The notes: a model not told the origin generated them from the letters alone. Positions 36,533 to 44,848 are shown, numbered from the stretch's first letter. The stretch: DNA of 64,000 bases from an uncultured Collinsella sp. (GCA_900768265.1 CAAGCF010000008.1:1-64000), one strand, 5' to 3'. Numbers and translations: made by a program.

Positions 36533-36758
36533 AGTCTGGCTCCCTCTCTGCGGGCAGGCCCGCGTGTACCTCTTGGGGGAGCAACAAAAAGACTAACCTT
36601 GGCACATGGTTGATTGGGTAGTCAAAAGAGCCCGTCCCAAATTAGCTATCTTAGCGGTGTTCGCTCATTCTGTAAGCATCGGATTTCGCGAGCGCCACGG
36701 GGACAAACCGTGAGAAACTATTTAGCGTTTATGGAGCGTATACGATGGGAGCGATGCC

Positions 36759-37826
36759 TTGGATAAGAACGAGCTGCAAAAGCGTATGGAACAGGCCATC
36801 CGCCTGACGGCACCTGGTCAGCCGATCCGCACTGCCCTCGACATGATCATCGCCGGTCACCTGGGCGCCCTTATCTGCGTTGGCGACACCGAAAACGTGC
36901 TTGCTGCCGGTAACGACGGCTTCCCGCTCAACATTTCGTTCACCTCGAACCGTCTGTTCGAGCTCTCCAAGATGGACGGCGCCATTGTCATCGACGGCGA
37001 CCTCACCCAGATCCTGCGCGCCAACTTCCACCTCAATCCCGATCCCTCGCTTGCCACGAGCGAGACAGGTATGCGTCACCGCACCGCCGCTCGCATGTCG
37101 GTGCTCACCGACGCCATCGTGATCTCGGTCTCGGCCCGTCGTGCCGTCGTTAACGTGTACGTTCACGGCAAGAGCTACGAGATCCAGCCCGTCACCACCA
37201 TCATGAGCTCGGTCAACCAGCTCGTCGCCACGCTCCAGACCACCCGTCAGTCGCTCGACCGCTCCCTGCTGCGCCTGACAGCCCTCGAGCTCGACGATTA
37301 CGTTACGCTCGCCGACATTACCGGTATCTTCTCGAGCTTCGAGATCATGCAGCAGGCAAAGACCGAGCTTAAGGATTGCATCGTCAAGCTGGGCAACCAG
37401 GGCAAGCTCGTGCAGATGCAGCTCGAGCAGCTCGCGGGCTCCAGCATGGATACCGAATACGACCTGATGATCCGCGACTACGCAAGTGATTCTTCCGAGG
37501 CTAATGCCGAGAAGATTCGCGCCGAGCTCGCTCGTATGACGCCTAAGGACCTGTCCGACCCACAGCATGTGGCGGCGGTTCTGGGTTACGACGACCTGGA
37601 CGAGGACTCCGTCATGACGCCGCTGGGCCTGCGCACGCTTTCGCGCGTGTCCGTCGTGCGCGACGGCGTGGCCGAGAAGATCGTCGACGAGTATGGCTCG
37701 TTGCAGGAGCTCATGGACGACATCAGCGAGGATCCGGAGCGCCTGGGCGACTTTGGCGTCAACAACCCTGCCATTCTTGCGGACTCGCTGTACCGCATGA
37801 AGGGCACCAAACAGGGGAACGCATAA
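36759..37826 (+). CDS. disA: DNA integrity scanning diadenylate cyclase DisA
   Basis: Makes cyclic di-AMP and scans DNA. The 355 residues have the DAC domain with Asp73-Gly-Ala (KMDGAIVID) and RHR at 106-108 (MRHRTAARMS), a helical spine, and a C-terminal HhH DNA-binding domain (GLRTLSRVSVV). The only in-frame start compatible with the domain is a TTG at 36759, with GGGAG at 36747. The nearby ATG codons are out of frame. It overlaps ispD by one base, as in the Bacillus-type order disA-(yacL)-ispD-ispF. Confidence 0.95.
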   Translation: MDKNELQKRMEQAIRLTAPGQPIRTALDMIIAGHLGALICVGDTENVLAAGNDGFPLNISFTSNRLFELSKMDGAIVIDGDLTQILRANFHLNPDPSLATSETGMRHRTAARMSVLTDAIVISVSARRAVVNVYVHGKSYEIQPVTTIMSSVNQLVATLQTTRQSLDRSLLRLTALELDDYVTLADITGIFSSFEIMQQAKTELKDCIVKLGNQGKLVQMQLEQLAGSSMDTEYDLMIRDYASDSSEANAEKIRAELARMTPKDLSDPQHVAAVLGYDDLDEDSVMTPLGLRTLSRVSVVRDGVAEKIVDEYGSLQELMDDISEDPERLGDFGVNNPAILADSLYRMKGTKQGNA

Positions 37827-38554
37827 TGGCGCCCGTATGTGCCGTGGTCGTTGCCGGTGGCAGCGGCCAGCGCTTTGGAAATCCCGGCGGCAAGCAGCTC
37901 GTTAACGTGGCGGGCCGTCCGCTCATGAGTTGGTCTATCCGTGCGTTCGATCGTAGCGACAAGGTCGGTCACATCGTGGTGGTGTGTCCTGCCGAGCGTC
38001 GTGCCGAGATGCGCCGCCTGGCCATCAGCCCGTATTCGTATAGCACGCCCATCAGCTTTGCCGATGCCGGCGAGACCCGCCAGGATTCCACCCGCGCCGG
38101 CGTGCACGCGGTGCCGGCGGGTTTCGAATATGTCGCCATTCACGATGGCGCTCGTCCGCTTATCACGACCGAGGCCATCGATCATGCGATCGACGTGCTT
38201 GTGGGCGACCGCTCGCTCGACGGTGTCGTGTGCGGTCAACCCGCGATCGACACGCTCAAGATTGTCGACGGCGATAATATCGTCGAGACGCCGCCGCGCG
38301 AGCTCTACTGGGCCGCGCAGACGCCGCAGATCTTTAGTGTCGACGCCATGAAGCGCGCCCATGCCGCGGCGATTGCCGAGGGCTTTATCGGTACCGACGA
38401 TTCATCGCTGGTCGAGCGCATGGGTGGGCGCGTCCGCTGCGTCCAGAGCCCACGCGACAACCTAAAGGTGACGGTGCCCGAGGACCTGCGTCCCGTAACC
38501 GCGATTCTGCTTGGCCGTATGGCCGAGGGAGAGGACCTTCCCCATGTTCAGTAA
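37826..38554 (+). CDS. ispD: 2-C-methyl-D-erythritol 4-phosphate cytidylyltransferase
   Basis: Third step of the MEP pathway: transfers CMP to methylerythritol phosphate. The 242 residues carry the nucleotide-binding GGSGQRFGNPGGKQL, with GKQ lysine near residue 23, and HDGARPLI and AAQTPQIF later. It starts in the TAATG overlap with disA and runs 11 nt into ispF, so the three genes are translationally linked. Confidence 0.95.
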   Translation: MAPVCAVVVAGGSGQRFGNPGGKQLVNVAGRPLMSWSIRAFDRSDKVGHIVVVCPAERRAEMRRLAISPYSYSTPISFADAGETRQDSTRAGVHAVPAGFEYVAIHDGARPLITTEAIDHAIDVLVGDRSLDGVVCGQPAIDTLKIVDGDNIVETPPRELYWAAQTPQIFSVDAMKRAHAAAIAEGFIGTDDSSLVERMGGRVRCVQSPRDNLKVTVPEDLRPVTAILLGRMAEGEDLPHVQ

Positions 38555-39038
38555 CCTGCGCATTGGCCACGGCTACGACGTCCACCGTTTGGTGGAGGGG
38601 CGTCGATGTATCATCGGCGGGGTCGACATTCCCTACGAGCGCGGCCTGCTAGGTCACTCGGATGCCGATGTGCTCGCGCACGCCTTGGCCGATGCCATTC
38701 TGGGCGCCTGCCGCGGGGGAGACATCGGCAAGCTATTCCCCGACACCGATCCCGCCTACGAGGGTGCCGATTCGATGGTGCTGCTCGCTCGCGTGATGGA
38801 CTATGCGCGCGAGCTGGGCTTTGAGTTTGTCGATGCCGATTGCACCATTGCCTGTCAGCAACCCAAGATCACCCCGCATCGCGATGCCATGCGCGCCAAC
38901 CTTGCCCATGCCCTGGGCGTTGACGTCGAAAACGTGGGCGTCGCCGCCACTACGACCGAAAAGCTCGGTTGGGAAGGCCAGGGCGAGGGAATCGGTGCCT
39001 GGGCCGTCTGCCTGCTACAGAAAACCGTTAAGGAGTAA
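38544..39038 (+). CDS. ispF: 2-C-methyl-D-erythritol 2,4-cyclodiphosphate synthase
   Basis: Fifth MEP step: cyclises CDP-ME-2-phosphate. The 164-residue protein starts FSNLRIGHGYDVHRLVEG, with the zinc ligands in GYDVH and LGHSDADVLAHALADAILGA, and has FPDTDP and the C-terminal TTEKLGWEGQGEGIGAWA. The ATG at 38544 was chosen because homology begins there; it overlaps the ispD end. cysS follows after 3 nt. Confidence 0.96.
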   Translation: MFSNLRIGHGYDVHRLVEGRRCIIGGVDIPYERGLLGHSDADVLAHALADAILGACRGGDIGKLFPDTDPAYEGADSMVLLARVMDYARELGFEFVDADCTIACQQPKITPHRDAMRANLAHALGVDVENVGVAATTTEKLGWEGQGEGIGAWAVCLLQKTVKE

Positions 39039-39041
39039 CGA

Positions 39042-40508
39042 ATGCGTATCTACAACAGCGCTACCCATAAAAAGGAAGAGTTTCAGCCCATCGAGTCCGG
39101 CAAGGTCCGCATGTACGTGTGCGGCCCCACGGTCTACGACAACATCCACATCGGCAATGCCCGCACGTTCATCAGCTTTGACGTGATTCGTCGCTGGCTC
39201 ATCGCGAGCGGTTACGAGGTCACGTTCGCCCAGAACCTCACCGATGTCGATGACAAGATCATCAAGCGCGCCAACGAGCAGGGCAGAACGGCTGCCGAGG
39301 TCGCGACGGAGTTCTCCGACAAGTTCATCGGCGTCATGCGCGCCGCTAACGTGCTCGATCCCGATGTGCGCCCCCGCGCCACCAAGGAGATCGGCCCCAT
39401 GATCGCCATGATCAAGACGCTTATCGAGCAGGGCCACGCTTACGCAGCCGATAACGGCGATGTGTACTTTGCCGTGCGCAGCGATCCCAACTATGGTCAG
39501 GTCTCGGGCCGCAACATCGACGACCTTATGGTTGGCGCGCGCATCGAGGAGAACGAGGACAAGAACGACCCGCTCGACTTTGCCCTGTGGAAGGCCGCCA
39601 AGCCCGGCGAGCCCAGCTGGCCGAGCCCCTGGGGCGAGGGCCGTCCCGGCTGGCACACCGAGTGCGCCGCCATGGTGCACCGCTACCTGGGCACCCCGAT
39701 CGACATCCACGGCGGCGGCTCCGATCTTGCCTTCCCGCATCACGAGAACGAGTGCGCCCAGGCCACTTGCGCCTGGCATCAGGGCTTCTCCAACACCTGG
39801 ATGCACACGGGCATGCTGCTGGTAGACGGCGAGAAGATGTCCAAGTCGCTCGGTAACTTCTTTACGCTGGCCGAGGTGCTCGAGCAGCACTCCGCTGCCG
39901 CTCTGCGCCTGCTGATGCTGCAGACGAGCTATCGCTCGCCGCTCGACTTTTCTTGGGAGCGCCTGGAGGGTGCCGAGAACTCGCTCACGCGTATCGCCGG
40001 TACGGTCGAGAACCTGCGCTGGGCCGCGAACCATGCGACGGCCGATGCCGATGAGGCGGCATCCGAGGCGTTTGCCGCCAAGGCCGCCGAGACTCGTGCC
40101 ACTTTTAAGGAGTGCATGGACGACGACTTTAACACCGCCGGTGCCATGGGCGCCGTCTTTGGCTTTGTGACCGAGTGCAACCAGTACCTGGAGCAGGCGG
40201 GCGACGCTGCCGACAAGGCCGCCGCGCTTGCCGCCGCCGATACGCTGGTCGAGCTGCTCGATACGTTTGGCGTTGAGCTCCCCGAGCCCAAGGTCGAGCT
40301 GCCGCTGGGTCTGCTAGGCGTTGCCGCCGGCCTGGTCGCCTACACGGGCGACGATGTGGACGAGGCTGCTGCCAAGATTCTCGAGGCCCGCGCCGACGCC
40401 CGCGCCGCCAAGAACTGGGATCTGGCCGACGCCATCCGCGACCAGCTCAAGGACCTCGGGCTGACGATCGAGGATACGGCCGCCGGTACCCGTATTAAGT
40501 GTCTCTAG
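39042..40508 (+). CDS. cysS: Cysteinyl-tRNA synthetase
   Basis: Class I synthetase charging tRNA-Cys. The 488 residues have the zinc/HIGH region VCGPTVYDNIHIGNART, GWHTECAAM with zinc Cys and His, GGGSDLAFPHHENE, and the second signature KMSKSLGNF. The DALR-type anticodon domain follows. It directly follows ispF, as in Bacillus, but gltX and cysE, which lie between them there, are missing. A palindromic element begins 6 nt after the stop. Confidence 0.96.
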   Translation: MRIYNSATHKKEEFQPIESGKVRMYVCGPTVYDNIHIGNARTFISFDVIRRWLIASGYEVTFAQNLTDVDDKIIKRANEQGRTAAEVATEFSDKFIGVMRAANVLDPDVRPRATKEIGPMIAMIKTLIEQGHAYAADNGDVYFAVRSDPNYGQVSGRNIDDLMVGARIEENEDKNDPLDFALWKAAKPGEPSWPSPWGEGRPGWHTECAAMVHRYLGTPIDIHGGGSDLAFPHHENECAQATCAWHQGFSNTWMHTGMLLVDGEKMSKSLGNFFTLAEVLEQHSAAALRLLMLQTSYRSPLDFSWERLEGAENSLTRIAGTVENLRWAANHATADADEAASEAFAAKAAETRATFKECMDDDFNTAGAMGAVFGFVTECNQYLEQAGDAADKAAALAAADTLVELLDTFGVELPEPKVELPLGLLGVAAGLVAYTGDDVDEAAAKILEARADARAAKNWDLADAIRDQLKDLGLTIEDTAAGTRIKCL

Positions 40509-40514
40509 TATTTG

Positions 40515-40617
40515 TCGACCGTTCGAGGTGCGGCAGATTGCCTTGAAAGAGGAGGGCATAGACCTGGTGGTCATGCCCGACGATTGGAAGGCAAGGTGCC
40601 GTGGCTCGGACGGTCGA
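40515..40617. repeat. Palindromic element F2 after cysS
   Basis: An imperfect palindrome of about 103 nt. The ends TCGACCGT (40515-40522) and ACGGTCGA (40610-40617) pair, and the centre GGGCATAGACC/GGTCATGCCC forms the tip. The reverse complement aligns with element F1 at 22750-22848 through the core GGCATGACC-nn-AGGTC-ATGCC and flanking TGCCTT-CAA and TTTCAA blocks. The outer arms differ completely between the two copies. Confidence 0.75.
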
Positions 40618-40651
40618 TTCTTGTTCGTTATCTATTTAAGGAGGCCGTTTT

Positions 40652-41572
40652 ATGGCCGACAATCGCAAGCGTGCACCGCGTGGAGGCAAGCAAGCTGTTT
40701 CCGACTCGCGTCCGATTCGCCGCAACGACCGTGCTGCCGCTCCCAAGGGTCAGCGCGAGCGCTCCCAAGCCCAGGCTGCGCGCCCGCAGCGAGATCGCAA
40801 CCGCGACGCTGTCCAGGCTCCCAGGGGCGAGTTTATCGAAGGCCGTCGTGCTGCCGCCGAGGCGCTGCGTACCGGCTTTCCCGTTAAGTGCGCGCTTATC
40901 GCCGAGGGCGGGGAGCGCGATGCCGCCTTGTCGCGCCTGGTCGATGACCTCAATGCCGCGGGCGTCCGCATTAAGTATGTGCCGCGCGCGCAGCTCGATG
41001 CGCTGTCGAGCCATGGCGCTCACCAGGGTATTGCGCTCGAGGTGGGAAATTTCCCCTATGCCGATGTCGCCGATATCCTCGATCGCGCGGGTGACGGACC
41101 GGCGCTCGTCGTCGTGCTCGACCATGTGACCGACGATGGCAACTTTGGCGCCATCGTGCGCTCCGCCGAGGTCGTGGGCGCGGCGGGCGTCATCATTGCC
41201 AACAAGCGCGCCGCCGGTGTGACCGTGGGCAGCTACAAGACTTCTGCCGGTGCCGTCATGCACCTGCCCATCGCGCAGGTTCCCAATATCGCCCGAGCGC
41301 TCGATGACCTCAAGGCCGCCGGCTTTTGGGTGGGCGGTGCTTCAGAGCACGCCGAGGGCAGCTGCTGGGATGCCCCCTTCGAGGGTCGCGTTGCGCTCGT
41401 CATGGGCTCCGAGGGCGACGGCATCTCGCGCCTGGTGCTTGAGAAATGCGACTTTTTGACCAAGCTTCCCCAGCGCGGCATGACCGAGAGTCTCAACGTG
41501 GCCCAGGCGACCACCGCGCTGTGCTTTGAGTGGCTGCGCCGCAATGCCGGCGAGCTCATGGGGGAGGAGTAG
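40652..41572 (+). CDS. rlmB: 23S rRNA/tRNA 2'-O-methyltransferase (TrmH/SpoU family, RlmB-like)
   Basis: SPOUT-fold RNA methyltransferase. The 306 residues start with a basic extension of about 55 residues, then the L30e-like substrate-binding domain (EFIEGRRAAAEALRT) and the SpoU catalytic domain with DHVTDDGNFGAIVRSAEVVGA (motif 1), LVMGSEGDGISRLV (motif 2) and RGMTESLNVAQATTALCFEW (motif 3), the knot. The substrate G2251 of 23S rRNA is assumed from the synteny cysS-rlmB-NYN seen in Bacillus. Confidence 0.9.
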   Translation: MADNRKRAPRGGKQAVSDSRPIRRNDRAAAPKGQRERSQAQAARPQRDRNRDAVQAPRGEFIEGRRAAAEALRTGFPVKCALIAEGGERDAALSRLVDDLNAAGVRIKYVPRAQLDALSSHGAHQGIALEVGNFPYADVADILDRAGDGPALVVVLDHVTDDGNFGAIVRSAEVVGAAGVIIANKRAAGVTVGSYKTSAGAVMHLPIAQVPNIARALDDLKAAGFWVGGASEHAEGSCWDAPFEGRVALVMGSEGDGISRLVLEKCDFLTKLPQRGMTESLNVAQATTALCFEWLRRNAGELMGEE

Positions 41573-41575
41573 CGC

Positions 41576-42253
41576 ATGTCCAAGAAGAACCGCGCCAAGT
41601 CCAAGGCCAAGCGCTTTGGCGAAGGCTCGGCCAAGCCGATTGTTTCGGCCGCGACTTATGGCGTGGGCGGCAATGCGTTTGCGCAGGCTATCGCCGATCC
41701 GGTTTCGACGGTGCACTCCAATAAGCCCGAGCTGCTGGTGGTTGACGGCTACAACGTGATTCACTGCACGCCGCGCTACGAAAAGCTCGTCTACGACCAT
41801 TCCGACGATCCATATTCCAGCGACGTCCACGATATGGCGCGCACCGCGCTCATCAACGATGTTGCGGCGTTTGCCCAGGGCCGCTACGAGGCCGTGATCG
41901 TGTTCGACGGCGCGGGCAATATCTCCAGCGAGCGCCCCAACCTGCCGACCCGTGGCGTGCGTATCGAGTTTTCGCCGACGGGCGTCTCCGCCGATACCGT
42001 GGTGCAGAAGCTCTGCATCGAGGCGCGCGAGGAAGGCCGCGCGTGCTCCGTGGTGTCGAGCGACGGCACGATCCAGGCCGTCGTCATGGGCAAGGGAGTC
42101 ACGCGCATCTCGAGCCGCATGCTGGTGGACGAGATCAAGCAGATCGATAACGACGTTCACGAGGCAGAGGAAGCTCCGCAGATCAAGATGACCCTGGGCA
42201 GCCGCCTGAGCCCCGATGCCCTGGCCAAGCTCAAGGCGTTGCGCGGGAGGTAG
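41576..42253 (+). CDS. NYN-domain endoribonuclease (YacP/Rae1-like)
   Basis: A 225-residue PIN/NYN-fold nuclease. LLVVDGYNVIH supplies the first acidic residue and the N-Y-N name motif, VIVFDGAG the second, and VVSSDGTIQ the third. In Bacillus the homologue Rae1 cleaves mRNA on the ribosome A-site. The N-terminal 45 residues are basic and absent from Rae1. It starts 3 nt after rlmB, preserving rlmB-yacP adjacency; sigH, which follows in Bacillus, is absent. Confidence 0.87.
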   Translation: MSKKNRAKSKAKRFGEGSAKPIVSAATYGVGGNAFAQAIADPVSTVHSNKPELLVVDGYNVIHCTPRYEKLVYDHSDDPYSSDVHDMARTALINDVAAFAQGRYEAVIVFDGAGNISSERPNLPTRGVRIEFSPTGVSADTVVQKLCIEAREEGRACSVVSSDGTIQAVVMGKGVTRISSRMLVDEIKQIDNDVHEAEEAPQIKMTLGSRLSPDALAKLKALRGR

Positions 42254-42329
42254 GGGAGTATCTGTAGAGACCAGCTACTCGGCTGGTCAATTCACTGGCT
42301 TGTAGTTATTGGGTTGTGGACTTGTCATC

Positions 42330-42384
42330 GCCAAAACGAATAGTTTTTTGTTTTGGCGAACAGATAAAACTATTCGTTCTGGCG
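42330..42384. repeat. Palindromic element D with two competing hairpins
   Basis: GCCAAAACGAATAGTTTT (42330-42347) pairs with 42367-42384 with one mismatch and a 19-nt loop. The same left arm can instead pair through CGCCAAAAC (42329-42337) with GTTTTGGCG (42350-42358), so the two folds exclude each other. The architecture (arm ending in TTTT, 16-19 nt loop, arm beginning AAAA) matches elements A1, A3 and C. Confidence 0.7.
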
Positions 42385-42477
42385 AATAGTTTTGAGATGT
42401 GGTCGGTCGAAGGGCCTGTTGCGCCCCATCCTCAATTCCTTTATCCTTAACAGGCTTCGCGCGAAAGCGCCAAGTGT

Positions 42478-42552
42478 GCCAGTGTGGCGCAACGGTAGCG
42501 CAACTGATTTGTAATCAGTGGGTTGCAGGTTCGATTCCTGTCACTGGCTCCA
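42478..42552 (+). tRNA. tRNA-Thr (anticodon TGT)
   Basis: Acceptor GCCAGTG/CACTGGC, D-arm with AACGGTA, anticodon stem ACTGA/TCAGT with loop TTTGTAA, T-arm GCAGGTTCGATTCCTGT and encoded TCCA. Confidence 0.95.
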
Positions 42553-42561
42553 TGAGAGTTT

Positions 42562-42602
42562 CGGGCTCTGTTCCCTTTTGTGGGACAGGGCCCGTTTCTA
42601 TT
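42562..42602 (+). terminator. tRNA-Thr terminator
   Basis: CGGGCTCTGTTCCC (42562-42575) pairs with GGGACAGGGCCCG (42582-42594), followed by TTTCTATTT. Confidence 0.85.
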
Positions 42603-42648
42603 TGTGTCGATAAGTCAGCGGGTTTGGCGCCAATCAAGCTTCAGGTTT

Positions 42649-42705
42649 GTCTCGATCTGTAACACGAAGGGGCGGAAAACCGTTCTTACTGTTACAGAAT
42701 GAGAC
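42649..42705. repeat. Palindromic element E1 (degenerate copy)
   Basis: GTCTCGATCTGTAACA near 42649 pairs imperfectly with TGTTACAGAATGAGAC ending at 42705. It is a diverged copy of element E2, 24 nt downstream. Confidence 0.65.
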
Positions 42706-42728
42706 GTAAGCTGGGGTCTCTGCGTAAT

Positions 42729-42785
42729 ATCTCGATCTGTAACAGATAGGGGAGGAATAACCCTCTTACTGTTACAGATCGAGAT
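42729..42785. repeat. Palindromic element E2
   Basis: ATCTCGATCTGTAACAG (42729-42745) and CTGTTACAGATCGAGAT (42769-42785) are exact inverted copies, 17 bp, with an inner AGGGG/CCCT pairing. It lies in the 735-nt gene-free stretch 42553-43287, which also holds E1, A2 and the promoter at 43196. No protein gene was found in that stretch. Confidence 0.8.
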
Positions 42786-42837
42786 GAAAACGGCGAAGTC
42801 CCTGGTCTACTTGATCGAGCGAGGATTTTCGGACATA

Positions 42838-42962
42838 CGAGCGTGGAAAATCTCCCGCTTAGTGAATGAGCGTGGATAATCTGCCACATTGGGCCCAGTG
42901 GCACGTCAAAAGTGGGAGATTATCCACGCTCGATTTCAAACGGAAGAAAATCCACGCTCGAT
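42838..42962. repeat. Palindromic element A2 (compound)
   Basis: GAGCGTGGATAATCTGCCAC (42869-42888) pairs with 42912-42931 with one mismatch, enclosing the smaller GCCACATTGGGCCCAGTGGC palindrome. Further copies of the GAGCGTGGAAAATCTCCC/AAATCCACGCTCG unit flank it at 42839-42857 and 42948-42960. The left part, including GGATTTTCGGACAT before 42838, is homologous to the right flank of A1 (24684-24720). Confidence 0.75.
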
Positions 42963-43195
42963 TTTGCCTGGGAAGAGCAATCTTCTGTCTGGGAAGCTCG
43001 ATCTCGACCTATATATAGGTGCAAATGAGTCGTTATCGAAGTAATAATCTGCAGGCTCACTCCACTACGCCAAAGTGTTCCCTCGGGAAATGGCACCAGC
43101 GCAGCCAAATCTACCGTCCTTCATATCCAAACTCAACAAAACCGCAGGTCAAAGATATATAGATACGCCCGGCACCGTGTATCTAGAGGTTTTCG

Positions 43196-43225
43196 TTGAC
43201 AGCCCCCAAGGTTGCATCGTATTAT
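43196..43225 (+). promoter_or_regulatory. Promoter of the tRNA-Tyr/Thr/Met-tuf operon
   Basis: TTGACA (43196-43201) and TATTAT (43220-43225) are 18 nt apart, 63 nt before tRNA-Tyr. The preceding bases AGAGGTTTTCG are shared with the rpmG promoter. Confidence 0.7.
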
Positions 43226-43287
43226 CTTCTTCGTTCGCGGGGGCGGTGGTCCAAAAGACCAAAGGACCTGCGGATACTTGAACGATT

Positions 43288-43369
43288 GGGAGTTTGCCCG
43301 AGTGGTTAATGGGGACGGGCTGTAAACCCGTTGGCTCTGCCTACATAGGTTCGAATCCTATAGCTCCCA
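43288..43369 (+). tRNA. tRNA-Tyr (anticodon GTA)
   Basis: Acceptor GGGAGTT/AGCTCCC, anticodon stem ACGGG/CCCGT with loop CTGTAAA, a long variable arm (TTGGCTCTGCCTACA region) and T-arm ATAGGTTCGAATCCTAT. CCA is not encoded (ACCCG follows). Confidence 0.94.
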
Positions 43370-43379
43370 CCCGTCAAGT

Positions 43380-43455
43380 GCCTGTATAGCTCAGTCGGTA
43401 GAGCACTTCGTTGGTAACGAAGAGGTCACCAGTTCAAGTCTGGTTGCAGGCTCCA
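43380..43455 (+). tRNA. tRNA-Thr (anticodon GGT)
   Basis: Acceptor GCCTGTA/TGCAGGC, anticodon stem CTTCG/CGAAG with loop TTGGTAA, T-arm CCAGTTCAAGTCTGG, encoded TCCA. It starts 10 nt after tRNA-Tyr. Confidence 0.95.
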
Positions 43456-43458
43456 TCC

Positions 43459-43535
43459 GGCGGTGTAGCTCAGTTGGTTAGAGCACACGGTTCATACCCG
43501 TGGCGTCACTGGTTCGAATCCAGTCACCGCTACCA
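43459..43535 (+). tRNA. tRNA-Met (anticodon CAT, probably elongator)
   Basis: Acceptor GGCGGTG/CACCGCT (closing G-U), anticodon stem CACGG/CCGTG with loop TTCATAC, T-arm ACTGGTTCGAATCCAGT and encoded ACCA. The anticodon stem lacks the three G-C pairs of initiator tRNA, so elongator Met is likely; a lysidine-modified Ile tRNA cannot be fully excluded. Confidence 0.88.
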
Positions 43536-43631
43536 TAGGTAACACGGTGGCTTCTCAATAGTATGTTGAGAGGCCACTATGGTATAAAGGCAAAGTCCCG
43601 TCCGGGGACGACCTGTTTAGAGGAGGGCTTT

Positions 43632-44822
43632 ATGGCCAAAGAGAAGTTTGAGCGCACTAAGCCGCATGTTAACATCGGCACCATTGGTCACGTCGACCAC
43701 GGCAAGACCACGCTGACCGCCGCCATCACCAAGGTTCTCTCCGAGACCGAGGGCTGCAAGGCTGACTTCACTGCGTTCGAGAACATCGACAAGGCTCCCG
43801 AGGAGCGCGAGCGCGGCATTACGATCTCCGTCTCCCACGTCGAGTACGAGACTGCTGCCCGTCACTATGCTCACGTTGACTGCCCGGGCCACGCTGACTA
43901 CGTCAAGAACATGATCTCCGGTGCTGCTCAGATGGACGGCGCTATCTTGGTCATCGCCGCTACCGACGGCCCCATGGCTCAGACCCGCGAGCACATCCTG
44001 CTCGCCCGTCAGGTTGGCGTTCCTTACATCGTCGTCTTCCTGAACAAGTGCGACATGGTTGACGATGACGAGCTCATCGACCTCGTCGAGATGGAGACCC
44101 GTGAGCTCCTCTCCGAGTACGATTTCCCCGGCGACGACATCCCCGTCATCCGTGGTTCCGCTCTGGGCGCTCTCGAGGGCGACGCCAAGTGGATGGACGC
44201 TATCCGCGAGCTCATGAACGCCGTCGACGAGTACATCCCGACGCCTGCTCGTAACAACGACCTCCCGTTCCTGATGGCCGTTGAGGACGTTATGACCATC
44301 TCCGGCCGTGGTACTGTTGCTACCGGCCGTGTCGAGCGCGGTGAGCTCAAGCTCAACGAGCCCGTCGAGATCGTCGGCATCAAGGATACCCAGAACACCG
44401 TCGTTACCGGTATCGAGATGTTCCGTAAGTCCATGGACTTCTGCGAGGCTGGCGACAACGTCGGTCTGCTGCTCCGCGGCATCAAGCGCGAGGACATCGA
44501 GCGCGGCCAGGTTCTCTGCAAGCCCGGTTCGGTTACCCCGCACACCAAGTTCACCGGCGAGATCTACGTTCTGACCAAGGAGGAGGGCGGCCGTCACACC
44601 CCGTTCTTCGATGGTTATCGTCCTCAGTTCTACTTCCGTACCACCGACGTTACCGGTACGGTCAAGCTCCCCGAGGGCACCGAGATGGCTATGCCTGGTG
44701 ACCACATCACCATCGAGGGCGACCTCATCCACCCGATCGCCATGGAGGAGGGCCTGCGCTTCGCTATCCGCGAGGGTGGCCACACCGTCGGTTCGGGCAT
44801 CGTCTCCACGATCATTGAGTAA
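43632..44822 (+). CDS. tuf: Translation elongation factor Tu
   Basis: GTPase delivering aminoacyl-tRNA to the ribosome. The 396 residues contain the G1 loop GHVDHGKTT, DKAPEERERGITI (switch I), DCPGHADYVKNM (G3), NKCDMVDD (G4) and the SAL-type G5, then the two beta-barrel domains. AGGAGG precedes the ATG at 43632. It is co-transcribed with three tRNAs upstream and ends at a strong terminator. fusA and rpsL are not adjacent; instead it sits beside the rpmG-secE-nusG-rplKA cluster. Confidence 0.98.
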   Translation: MAKEKFERTKPHVNIGTIGHVDHGKTTLTAAITKVLSETEGCKADFTAFENIDKAPEERERGITISVSHVEYETAARHYAHVDCPGHADYVKNMISGAAQMDGAILVIAATDGPMAQTREHILLARQVGVPYIVVFLNKCDMVDDDELIDLVEMETRELLSEYDFPGDDIPVIRGSALGALEGDAKWMDAIRELMNAVDEYIPTPARNNDLPFLMAVEDVMTISGRGTVATGRVERGELKLNEPVEIVGIKDTQNTVVTGIEMFRKSMDFCEAGDNVGLLLRGIKREDIERGQVLCKPGSVTPHTKFTGEIYVLTKEEGGRHTPFFDGYRPQFYFRTTDVTGTVKLPEGTEMAMPGDHITIEGDLIHPIAMEEGLRFAIREGGHTVGSGIVSTIIE

Positions 44823-44848
44823 ATTAGCTCTCTGATAGTTGACTTAGA

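Noticed and set aside
36533..36660. yybP-ykoY manganese riboswitch upstream of mntP
   Set aside because: The conserved loop motifs could not be found on the minus strand; only a short GC palindrome is present.
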